Assembly: GCA_028288395.1 (NCBI GenBank) | Contig: JAQBNV010000112.1 | Location: 1-5,869 of the forward strand | Reading direction: 5' to 3' | Origin: Adhaeribacter sp. | Lineage (GTDB): Bacteria; Bacteroidota; Bacteroidia; Cytophagales; Hymenobacteraceae | Length of the DNA: 5,869 nt | Shown here: in pieces, positions 1 through 5,608 of the stretch | Numbering within the stretch: position 1 is the first letter of the stretch | Layout of the letters: every line of letters begins with the position of its first letter | The notes under the pieces: model-generated | Told to the model about the DNA's origin: nothing | Seen by the model: only the letters and a program-made list of their open reading frames with translations | Databases searched by the model: none | Program-made: the position numbers and the translations under genes

Positions 1-179
1 GATGTTTACCAAAGTAGACCCATTACATTTACCCATTAAAATCGGATTAATCCAAAATGACGGGCGTCACCCCTGCTTTTATCTTTAAAAAATGCTTTTC
101 GGGAAACAGGGAAACCTGATCCGGATAGTAAGTTTTGGTACCCAATACCGGTCTTTCAGCGCTTTCACTTTTTATACTA

Positions 180-1949
180 TTATTTCGGCTGCTGCGCCAG
201 CCAGGTATTTATTTTGGCTTCGAGCACCGCCAGCGGCATGCCCCCATCTTTTAGTACTTCGTCGTGAAAGGCGCTTAATTTGAACCCGTTGGCTAATGCT
301 TTCTGGCGGAGTTCTTTTATTTTCAGTTCACCGGTTTTGTAGCTGAGAGCCTGGCCTGGAATGGCCATGTAACGCTCAATTTCTGCTACAATGGCCTCTT
401 CGCTTTGCGCTTCATTTTCCAGTGAATATTTAATGGCCTGTTCGCGGCTCCAGCCTTTGGCGTGCATGCCTGCGTCTACCACCAGACGTACGGCCCGGTG
501 CATTTCACCGTCCAGGCGGCCAAAATATTGGTAAGGATCGGTGTACAAACCCAGTTCTTTGCCTAACCCTTCGGTGTAAAGCGCCCAGCCTTCGCCGTAG
601 GCCCCGTACCAGCCAAAGCGCCGGAATTTAGGTAACTCTTCGTTTTCGTATTGCAGGGAAATCTGGTAATGGTGCCCCGGAATGGCTTCGTGCAGAAACA
701 AAGATTCCATGCTGCTGCTGTTGTATTTTTTAGGATCCATAATGGGCACGTAGAATATACCTGGCCGCGAGCCATCTGGTGCCGGCGGGTTATATTCGGC
801 ACTGGCCGAGGCTTCCCGGAATTCTTCGGTTTGCCGCACCTCAAATTTAGATTTCGGTACCTGCCCGAAAAGCAGTTGTAACTGCGGTTGCATGTGCTGA
901 TGAATGGCTTCGTACCCTTTTAGTACTTCATCATCGGTTTTATAGGGCATAAACTGGCGCGCATTTTTTACATGCTCAAAAAAAGCCTTCAGGTCGCCTT
1001 TAAAGCCAACCTGGGCTTTTACCTGTTCCATTTCGGCCCGGATGCGTTTTACTTCCTGCTGGCCGGTCTGGAATATTTCTTCGGGGGTTTTATCGGTTGT
1101 TGTCCAGTAGCGAACCAGGTAATTATAATATTCCATGCCCTGCGGAATGCTGGCTATACCGGAAGTAGTGCGGGATTTAGGTAAATATTCGGTTTGGAGA
1201 AAAGCATGCATTTTTTTATAGGCCGGCACTACCTTGTCGGTAATAGCCAGGGTATAAGCCTGGGTGAGCCGGTCTTTTTCAGCGGCCGGGAACTCAGCCG
1301 GCATATTCCGGATGGGGTCGTAAAAAATACTTTTCTGCGGATCGGTTGGGGCCAACGCTGCAAATTGCGGCAATATTTTCTGGGTTAAGGGTTTGGGCAA
1401 TACCAGGCCAGCTGCCATGCCCCGGCGCATATTTGCAATAGCGGTATCGGCCCACACCTGAAAGCCATTAATCCGGCCCAGAAAGTTGTCGTAGTCTTTC
1501 ACGGTTTTAAAGGGCTGGTTACTCTTGCCGGAACCCAGCTGGGCCATGGTTAAAGGTAATCCCCAAAACTGGTTCAGCGGCATCAGGTGGTCGTGGAAGC
1601 GAAGCCCTTCGACCGCCATTTCCATATCGCGTTTAAAAATTGTATAGCTGAGCTTTTCCTGGTTATCAAGGGTAGCGGTGTCCAGTTGGGCCAATTGCTT
1701 CAGGTATTTTTGGTACATATTCCGGGCTTTGGCCCGGTGCGCGACGCTAATGTCGTTCGGCAGTTGATCGTTGTAGCGGTTATCGGCAATGGCTGTGGCT
1801 TCCAGCGGAAATAAAACCAGCCGCTCTTCATAATAATTATCCAGCACGCTGCTTAACTTTTGGGTGGCTGCCGCGGAAGTTTCTTTTTCGGGCCGGTTAC
1901 AACCCGCCAGCACCAAACAAACCAGCGAAAGGTAAAATGCGTTTTTCAT
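180..1949 (-). CDS. DUF885 family lipoprotein, predicted zinc metallopeptidase
   Basis: This 589-residue protein is a full-length DUF885 (PF05960) member; the family is usually about 550-620 residues. The N-terminus is a lipoprotein signal: basic start, hydrophobic core, lipobox LAGC with Cys17 as the predicted lipidated residue, so it should act on the periplasmic side of the envelope. The peptidase-like signature is HEAIPGHH at residues 420-427, followed by EGWALYTE at 453-460, which probably adds an acidic ligand. Other family-typical blocks are D492/H496/GW499-500 and QALSYKTG at 533-540. The HExxxGHH arrangement resembles a zinc site, but metal binding and peptidase activity are inferred and the substrate is unknown. 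After Cys17 comes NRPEKE, which is not a clear Bacteroidota surface-export signal. The ATG at 1949 is fixed by the signal peptide directly behind it. No good TAnnTTTG promoter lies upstream; the nearest match is an imperfect TATCTTTT at 1970-1963. The gene is alone on its strand, divergent from lptB. Confidence 0.93.
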   Translation of the reverse strand: MKNAFYLSLVCLVLAGCNRPEKETSAAATQKLSSVLDNYYEERLVLFPLEATAIADNRYNDQLPNDISVAHRAKARNMYQKYLKQLAQLDTATLDNQEKLSYTIFKRDMEMAVEGLRFHDHLMPLNQFWGLPLTMAQLGSGKSNQPFKTVKDYDNFLGRINGFQVWADTAIANMRRGMAAGLVLPKPLTQKILPQFAALAPTDPQKSIFYDPIRNMPAEFPAAEKDRLTQAYTLAITDKVVPAYKKMHAFLQTEYLPKSRTTSGIASIPQGMEYYNYLVRYWTTTDKTPEEIFQTGQQEVKRIRAEMEQVKAQVGFKGDLKAFFEHVKNARQFMPYKTDDEVLKGYEAIHQHMQPQLQLLFGQVPKSKFEVRQTEEFREASASAEYNPPAPDGSRPGIFYVPIMDPKKYNSSSMESLFLHEAIPGHHYQISLQYENEELPKFRRFGWYGAYGEGWALYTEGLGKELGLYTDPYQYFGRLDGEMHRAVRLVVDAGMHAKGWSREQAIKYSLENEAQSEEAIVAEIERYMAIPGQALSYKTGELKIKELRQKALANGFKLSAFHDEVLKDGGMPLAVLEAKINTWLAQQPK

Positions 1950-2150
1950 AGAAGTAGATTTGAAAAGATAATAATACAGAAAATAAATGTATTAAAAATA
2001 AAGCCTCTAAGGGAATTCCGGGAGAAAGTGAACCAGCAGGGGCAACTAATATTTCATTGCGGGCTGTTGTTTACCGGAGCCGTATCCTGCCTGTAACCTG
2101 GTGGCAGCAGAAGCGTCTTTTATAAATATTACCGCAATAATAGCCTGATA
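1950..2150. other. Gene-free divergent spacer, upstream part
   Basis: This is the first part of the roughly 700-base gap between the DUF885 gene and lptB. The first 50 bases are very AT-rich and should contain the DUF885 promoter, but no strong TAnnTTTG/TTG pair is visible. Positions about 2010-2120 are clearly richer in G and C than their surroundings and hold only short imperfect stems, such as CTGCC at 2092-2096 with GGCAG at 2103-2107. I found no convincing reading frame on either strand and no recognisable RNA family. It may be untranslated leader or the remains of something lost. Confidence 0.5.
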
Positions 2151-2170
2151 AATACCTAAAAGTAGGTATT
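2151..2170. promoter_or_regulatory. Perfect inverted repeat, operator-like
   Basis: AATACCTA at 2151-2158 pairs perfectly with TAGGTATT at 2163-2170 around the loop AAAG, giving 8 of 8 base pairs. It overlaps the TTG of a promoter-like pair that continues to 2199, the usual place for a dimeric regulator site. A small RNA or DNA hairpin is the alternative. It is not followed by a T-run, so it is not a terminator. The binding protein is unknown. Confidence 0.45.
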
Positions 2171-2199
2171 GTTCACCAGGGATAATAACCCCAAATTTG
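2169..2199 (+). promoter_or_regulatory. Candidate Bacteroidota promoter for a plus-strand transcript
   Basis: TTG at 2169-2171 is followed after 20 bases by CAAATTTG at 2192-2199, which matches the Bacteroidota -7 element TAnnTTTG except for the first base. The spacing fits the known 19-21. CAAATTTG is self-complementary, but no TTG stands at the right distance on the minus strand, so plus is favoured. The predicted start is near 2203-2207. No gene follows before the terminator at 2464-2499. Confidence 0.35.
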
Positions 2200-2203
2200 T
2201 AAA

Positions 2204-2499
2204 TAAATAAACGCTATTCTTTCCCAGAAAACTATTCTGGAAAGTGTGGAAAGGCATTAAACGATTGATAGTTTATTTGTTAAGATCGTTTAGGTTTAGG
2301 TTAAAACATTGCCTGTTTTCATAAAAAGAATCCATCACGAAGAAAAGCATTCCGGAAAGTAAGGCCGTATTTCTTCTTTTAAAGTTATGTTTTTCAAAAT
2401 GCCCGACCCTTTCCCCTAGGGGTTAAGCCTTATTATCAAGAATGCTGTGTTTGTAAGTGGGTGAAAAGCCGGGACTTTAAGTTTCGGCTTTTATTTTTT
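2204..2499 (+). ncRNA. Candidate structured non-coding RNA, about 290 nt
   Basis: The interval lies between a promoter-like pair and an intrinsic terminator and has no reading frame longer than about ten codons from an ATG. It is unusually rich in local pairing. CTTTCC-AGAA (2219-2229, bulged C2225) pairs with TTCTGGAAAG (2235-2244) around a 5-base loop. TAAACGAT (2258-2265) pairs with ATCGTTTA (2285-2292). AAAACA (2303-2308) pairs with TGTTTT (2314-2319). GAAGAAA (2339-2345) pairs with TTTCTTC (2370-2376). CCCCTAGGGG at 2413-2422 is a palindrome, and the last stem is the terminator. I do not recognise a family; 6S RNA was considered, but no long closing stem joins the ends. A decayed gene, or plain AT-rich spacer pairing by chance, remains possible. 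Confidence 0.28.
2464..2499 (+). terminator. Rho-independent terminator
   Basis: AAAAGCCG at 2464-2471 pairs perfectly with CGGCTTTT at 2485-2492 around a 13-base loop, and is followed by ATTTTTT at 2493-2499. On the plus strand the T-rich tail is in the right place. On the minus strand the stem is followed by CACCC, so termination of leftward transcription is less likely. No plus-strand protein gene precedes it, which implies an upstream non-coding transcript. It also insulates lptB from readthrough. Confidence 0.65.
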
Positions 2500-2616
2500 A
2501 CCTGCGCTGGCGAGCACTATTGTCCGTATAAATTCGTTCTGCCAGCAGATTTTACTTATAGCAATATTACTGGTTATGTGGGTATGCAGGGGTATCTGTT
2601 TAAAGATGCCGCCGGC

Positions 2617-2648
2617 TTGTTCATTCCCGGTTAAATTGTGTAATTTTG
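2617..2648 (+). promoter_or_regulatory. lptB promoter, Bacteroidota sigma-A type
   Basis: TTG at 2617-2619 and TAATTTTG at 2641-2648 are separated by 21 bases. The second element matches TAnnTTTG at every fixed position. It ends 5 bases before the lptB ATG at 2654, so transcription should begin at or within a few bases of the start codon. This supports the 2654 start over in-frame ATGs farther upstream, which would lie within or before the promoter. Confidence 0.7.
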
Positions 2649-2653
2649 AATTA

Positions 2654-3385
2654 ATGATACTGAGAGCGGAACAATTATTTAAAAAGTACAAGGCGCGCAC
2701 CGTGGTAAACGATGTGTCGGTAGAAGTAAATCAAGGCGAAATTGTAGGCCTGCTGGGGCCGAATGGCGCCGGTAAAACTACTTCGTTTTACATGATTGTA
2801 GGCCTGGTAAAACCTAATTCCGGGAAAATTTATTTAGATAACGAAGATATTACCACGCTGCCCATGTACCGGCGGGCCAAAAAAGGTGTTGGCTACCTGG
2901 CCCAGGAGGCTTCGGTGTTCCGGGACTTGACCGTGGAAGAAAATATTCTGGCGGTGCTGGAAATGACGGATCAGCCCAAACAGGTACAGCGCGAAAAAGT
3001 AGAATCCCTGCTCGAAGAATTTTCGCTGACGCACGTACGTAAAAACAAAGGAGTGGTACTATCGGGCGGCGAGCGCCGGCGTACCGAAATTGCCCGCGCC
3101 CTGGCCGTAGATCCCAAATTTGTGCTGCTCGATGAGCCTTTTGCCGGGGTAGATCCCATTGCGGTAGAAGAAATACAGACCATTGTGGCCAAACTAAAAA
3201 ACAAAAATATTGGTATCCTCATTACCGACCATAACGTAAACGAGACGCTTTCTATCGTGGACCGGGCCTATCTGTTGTTCGAAGGCAAGATATTAAAATC
3301 CGGCACCGCCGAAGAACTCGCTGCCGACGAGCAGGTGCGACGGGTATACCTGGGTAAACACTTTGAGCTGAAGCGGAAGGTATAA
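2654..3385 (+). CDS. lptB: LPS export ABC transporter ATP-binding protein LptB
   Basis: This 243-residue protein is the cytoplasmic ATPase that, with LptF and LptG, extracts lipopolysaccharide from the inner membrane and drives it along the Lpt bridge to the outer membrane. All ABC ATPase elements are present: Walker [10 protein letters not shown] at 35-43, Q-loop Gln84 in [17 protein letters not shown], signature LSGGE at 136-140, Walker B VLLDEP at 157-162 with catalytic Glu161, and switch His193 in ITDHNV. The YLAQEASVF block and the ending near HFELKRKV are typical of LptB rather than of amino-acid or lipid ABC ATPases. The length matches the family (E. coli 241). The start MILRAEQLF is chosen because homologues begin there and the promoter abuts it. 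No Shine-Dalgarno is present. No lptA, lptC, lptF or lptG is in the window. No clear terminator follows. Confidence 0.97.
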   Translation: MILRAEQLFKKYKARTVVNDVSVEVNQGEIVGLLGPNGAGKTTSFYMIVGLVKPNSGKIYLDNEDITTLPMYRRAKKGVGYLAQEASVFRDLTVEENILAVLEMTDQPKQVQREKVESLLEEFSLTHVRKNKGVVLSGGERRRTEIARALAVDPKFVLLDEPFAGVDPIAVEEIQTIVAKLKNKNIGILITDHNVNETLSIVDRAYLLFEGKILKSGTAEELAADEQVRRVYLGKHFELKRKV

Positions 3386-3395
3386 GACAGGGAAC

Positions 3396-3414
3396 AGTTA
3401 TCAATTATCAGTAA
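3396..3414 (+). repeat. Left inverted repeat flanking the S23 remnant
   Basis: The sequence is AGTTATC, AATTATC, AGTAA. The right copy at 3974-3985, read on the minus strand, is AGTTATC, AGTAA. The two arms are therefore identical except that the left carries a second copy of the 7-base unit A(G/A)TTATC. The arm starts 10 bases after the lptB stop. A related GATAATTG follows at 3425-3432. No target-site duplication is evident. Confidence 0.5.
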
Positions 3415-3481
3415 CCCAATAATGGATAATTGTGGTGGCGGCTAGTGCTACACCAATTTAGTTTTTAGATAAGGCTGAACG

Positions 3482-3525
3482 AGATTTATAATCTTATCCA
3501 ATAGCTTTCCGGATTTGTAATCCGG
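3482..3525. repeat. Two neighbouring GATTTRTAATC palindromes
   Basis: AGATT-TAT-AATCT at 3482-3494 and CCGGATT-TGT-AATCCGG at 3509-3525 are perfect stems of 5 and 7 base pairs, each with a 3-base loop. They share the core GATTTRTAATC, with centres 29 bases apart. The second is the strongest small hairpin in this gap. Neither is followed by a T-run, so terminator function is unlikely. They look like units of a dispersed palindromic repeat, which cannot be confirmed from one window. An additional inverted pair, AATCTTATC (3490-3498) with GATAAGATT (3575-3583), spans the rest of the spacer. Confidence 0.5.
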
Positions 3526-3587
3526 TACCTTTCTAACAAGTAGTGTGGACAACATCGGCGGTTTATTTTATTTCGATAAGATTTGTT

Positions 3588-3593
3588 AGGAGG
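3588..3593 (+). promoter_or_regulatory. Shine-Dalgarno-like AGGAGG before the S23 remnant
   Basis: AGGAGG ends 3 bases before the ATG at 3597. Such a strong match is unusual beside the other genes here, none of which has one, although the spacing is short. It supports 3597 as the ancestral start but could be chance. Confidence 0.35.
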
Positions 3594-3596
3594 ATA

Positions 3597-3952
3597 ATGG
3601 ATAATAATCTTTACCAAAAGTGTTTAATTTCGCATTACGTATAGTAAAAGTTTACCAGCATTTGAGTTCAGAAAAGAAGGAATTTATACTTTAAAAAAGA
3701 TTATTATGAAACGGCACCTCTATTGGGGCCAATGTAGCAGAAGCAAATGATGGTATTTCAACTGCTGATTTATCAGCTAAAATATCAATGGCTTATAAGG
3801 AAAGTTTAGAAGCAAAATATTCGTTAAGTTTATTAAAAGGTGCTGGCTATTTAGATGACACTGCCACACAATCTGTAATAAAAGAGGCAGATGAGCTTCG
3901 CAAAATTTTATTTTCAGTCTTAAAAACCACCAGAATTAATATTAAAAATTGA
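3597..3952 (+). pseudogene. Decayed four-helix-bundle protein gene (S23/IVS family)
   Basis: The ancestral protein of about 118 residues matches the S23 (23S rRNA intervening-sequence) four-helix-bundle family, usually 115-125 residues. From the ATG at 3597 it reads MDNNLYQ. It then continues one frame over from about 3617 as KVFNFALRIVKVYQHL and SSEKKEFIL, as if one A had been lost from the run at 3616-3619. In that frame TAA at 3692-3694 stands where the family has Ser, and TGA at 3707-3709 stands where it has Arg (the usual LLRSGTSIGANV block). Beyond these, NGTSIGANVAEA and GISTADLSAKISMAYKESLE run openly to the TGA at 3950-3952. Each stop is one substitution from a sense codon (TCA to TAA, CGA to TGA). 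The remnant is AT-richer than lptB and the GH3 gene, fitting transfer or decay. The function even of intact members is unclear; relatives include ORFs inside rRNA intervening sequences and Avd proteins of diversity-generating retroelements, but no reverse transcriptase is here. Confidence 0.82.
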
Positions 3953-3973
3953 TAACAAATAACCGCTCACTTT

Positions 3974-3985
3974 TTACTGATAACT
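3974..3985 (-). repeat. Right inverted repeat flanking the S23 remnant
   Basis: TTACTGATAACT is the reverse complement of AGTTATCAGTAA and mirrors the left arm at 3396-3414 with one 7-base unit instead of two. It lies 21 bases after the remnant's stop and 9 bases before the GH3 start codon. The preceding GATAACAAATAACC contains looser versions of the same unit. Confidence 0.5.
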
Positions 3986-3994
3986 AAAAAAACC

Positions 3995-5506
3995 TTGGAA
4001 ATAATCAATTCAATCATGACGTGGGTCATGAAAAAGCGCATACACCAGATTGATCTTTTTCGCAAATACCCGCACGATGTTCAGAGCGAATTATTTACCA
4101 ACCTCCTGCAAACTGCCAAAAATACCGATTGGGGAAGGAAATTTGGTTATGCCGATATAAGCTCGCCCGAACAGTATCGCCAGCAGGTCCCTATTTCCAC
4201 TTACGAAGATTTGTATCCCGAAATTGAGCGGGCCATGAAGGGCGAAGCCCACGTGTTATGGCCGGGTACTGTTACCTGGTTTTCCAAATCATCGGGTACT
4301 ACCAATGCCCGCAGCAAGTTTATCCCGGTTACCAAAGAGGCCCTGGAAGACTGCCATTACAAAGGCGGCAAAGATATGCTGAGTATTTATGCCAATTTAA
4401 ATCCCGATACCAAACTCTTTAGCGGCAAAATGTTGTCTGTCGGGGGCAGCCTGCATAAAAACGAGTTTAACACAAATAGCCAGTGCGGCGATATTTCGGC
4501 TGTTATAATGCAAAACCTACCCATCTGGGCCGAGATGGCGCGTACTCCGCCCCTGAAAATAGCCCTGATGGATAAGTGGGAAGAGAAAATTGAAGCCATG
4601 GCCGATGCTGCAATTTCGGAAAATGTAACCGGCATTTCGGGGGTGCCCACCTGGACCTACGTGTTGCTCAACCGGATTCTGGAAATAACCGGCAAGCAAA
4701 ATATTGCCGAGGTATGGCCTAACCTGGAGCTTTTTGCCCACGGAGCGGTTGCATTTGGCCCTTACCGCCAGCTTTTTGCGGATATTATTCCTGCCGATAA
4801 AATGCATTACCTCGAAATCTATAATGCCTCCGAAGGTTTTTTCGGAATACAGGACCAGCCGGGCACCGAAGACGAGATGCTTCTGATGCTGGATTACGGC
4901 GTGTACTACGAATTTATTCCGGCGGATCAGTTCGAAGCCGAGCAGCCCACTACCATAGGTTTAAGCGAAGTAGAACTTAATAAGAATTACGCCCTGGTTA
5001 TATCTACCAATGCCGGCTTGTGGCGCTACAAAATTGGCGATACCATCCGGTTTACCAATTTAGAACCTTACCGGATTAAAATTTCAGGCCGGACGAAACA
5101 TTTTATTAATGCTTTCGGCGAAGAAGTTATTATCGAAAACGCCGAAGCTGCCATTACCAAGGCTTGTGAGCAAACGGGGGCAGTAATTTCTAATTTTACA
5201 GCGGCTCCTATTTATTTTGATGGCCGCAATCGGGGCAGCCACGAGTGGGTGATAGAATTTAAACGGCAGCCCAACGACTTGCAGCAGTTTACTTATGAAC
5301 TGGACCAAACTCTGCGAAATATTAACTCGGATTACGATGCCAAGCGCCAGAACGATATAGCTTTGCAGGCTCCGTTGGTCCGGGTTGCGCCGGCGGGAAC
5401 CTTCTACCAATGGCTCAGTAAAAAAGGTAAGTTGGGCGGGCAACACAAAGTGCCTCGTTTGTCTAACTCCCGCGAACATTTAGAGGAAATTTTAAAATTA
5501 CTCTAA
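3995..5506 (+). CDS. GH3 family acyl-adenylating protein
   Basis: This 503-residue protein is a bacterial member of the GH3 family (PF03321), named after plant auxin-responsive enzymes that adenylate a carboxylic acid and join it to an amino acid. GH3 proteins belong to the ANL adenylating superfamily. The three nucleotide-binding motifs are visible: SSGTT at 99-103, YNASEGFFG at 276-284 (plant Y-x-x-SE), and YKIGD at 345-349 (plant YRxGD). A C-terminal block GGQHKVPRL at 481-489 carries a conserved-type lysine. The length is typical for Bacteroidota homologues, so it looks intact. The substrate in bacteria is unknown to me, and a role in hormone metabolism should not be assumed. TTG at 3995 is preferred because homologues recalled from this group carry a similar leader before MKKRIHQIDLF; ATG at 4016 would remove 7 residues. 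No Shine-Dalgarno or clear promoter lies upstream. It follows lptB on the same strand, separated by the S23 remnant, and may once have been cotranscribed with it. Confidence 0.94.
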   Translation: MEIINSIMTWVMKKRIHQIDLFRKYPHDVQSELFTNLLQTAKNTDWGRKFGYADISSPEQYRQQVPISTYEDLYPEIERAMKGEAHVLWPGTVTWFSKSSGTTNARSKFIPVTKEALEDCHYKGGKDMLSIYANLNPDTKLFSGKMLSVGGSLHKNEFNTNSQCGDISAVIMQNLPIWAEMARTPPLKIALMDKWEEKIEAMADAAISENVTGISGVPTWTYVLLNRILEITGKQNIAEVWPNLELFAHGAVAFGPYRQLFADIIPADKMHYLEIYNASEGFFGIQDQPGTEDEMLLMLDYGVYYEFIPADQFEAEQPTTIGLSEVELNKNYALVISTNAGLWRYKIGDTIRFTNLEPYRIKISGRTKHFINAFGEEVIIENAEAAITKACEQTGAVISNFTAAPIYFDGRNRGSHEWVIEFKRQPNDLQQFTYELDQTLRNINSDYDAKRQNDIALQAPLVRVAPAGTFYQWLSKKGKLGGQHKVPRLSNSREHLEEILKLL

Positions 5507-5538
5507 CTACCTACTATTGTAATTGAAGCGTTGTAAAC

Positions 5539-5604
5539 CCCCGTTATTCCTATCCATAATGCAACCAAAATTAAAAAATATGGGTCATGGTTTTAAAAAC
5601 GGGG
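5539..5604 (+). repeat. Long-range inverted repeat before the small lipoprotein gene
   Basis: CCCCGTT at 5539-5545 pairs with AACGGGG at 5598-5604, enclosing a 52-base loop in which AACCA (5563-5567) can pair with TGGTT (5588-5592). The right arm ends 4 bases before the ATG at 5609, so the stem could cover the translation start. No T-run follows, so it is not a standard terminator for the GH3 gene. Chance cannot be excluded. Confidence 0.3.
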
Positions 5605-5608
5605 AATA

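Noticed and set aside
1..36. Minus-strand ATG at 36-34 opening a frame to the left edge, with TCATTTTG (61-54) upstream as a possible -7 element
   Set aside because: Twelve codons are too few to support a gene, the -7 match is imperfect and no proper TTG element is visible.
2..88. Short plus-strand frame ending at the TAA at 86-88, possibly the 3' end of a convergent gene
   Set aside because: Only about 28 codons are visible, with no recognisable family. More sequence to the left is needed to decide.
2008..2100. Resemblance to a cobalamin riboswitch (GGGAATTC near the start, GGCAACT in the middle, CCTGCC near the end)
   Set aside because: The order is suggestive, but the partner strand of the first stem, the GCCACTG-type box and the AGTCAG part of the B12 box are missing. 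The element would be only about 80-90 bases, and no B12-related gene follows. A covariance search with RF00174 would settle it.
2046..2213. A 56-codon open frame on the minus strand
   Set aside because: It has no start codon near its beginning (the only Met is close to its end) and crosses the palindrome and promoter-like sites. No recognisable similarity.
2576..2653. In-frame ATG at 2576 that would extend LptB by 26 residues
   Set aside because: The added residues do not look like any LptB N-terminus, and the strong promoter at 2617-2648 lies inside the extension.
3402..3432. CAATTATC / GATAATTG stem as an lptB terminator
   Set aside because: The 8-pair stem is AT-rich, the loop is 15 bases and no T-run follows. 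It fits better as part of the flanking repeat.
3386..3994. Diversity-generating retroelement, suggested by the S23/Avd relationship
   Set aside because: No reverse transcriptase, template/variable repeat pair or target gene is in the window. The remnant resembles the general S23 family rather than a DGR accessory gene.
5084..5479. 131-codon open frame on the minus strand inside the GH3 gene
   Set aside because: It lies wholly antisense to a well-supported gene, and its translation has no recognisable domain.
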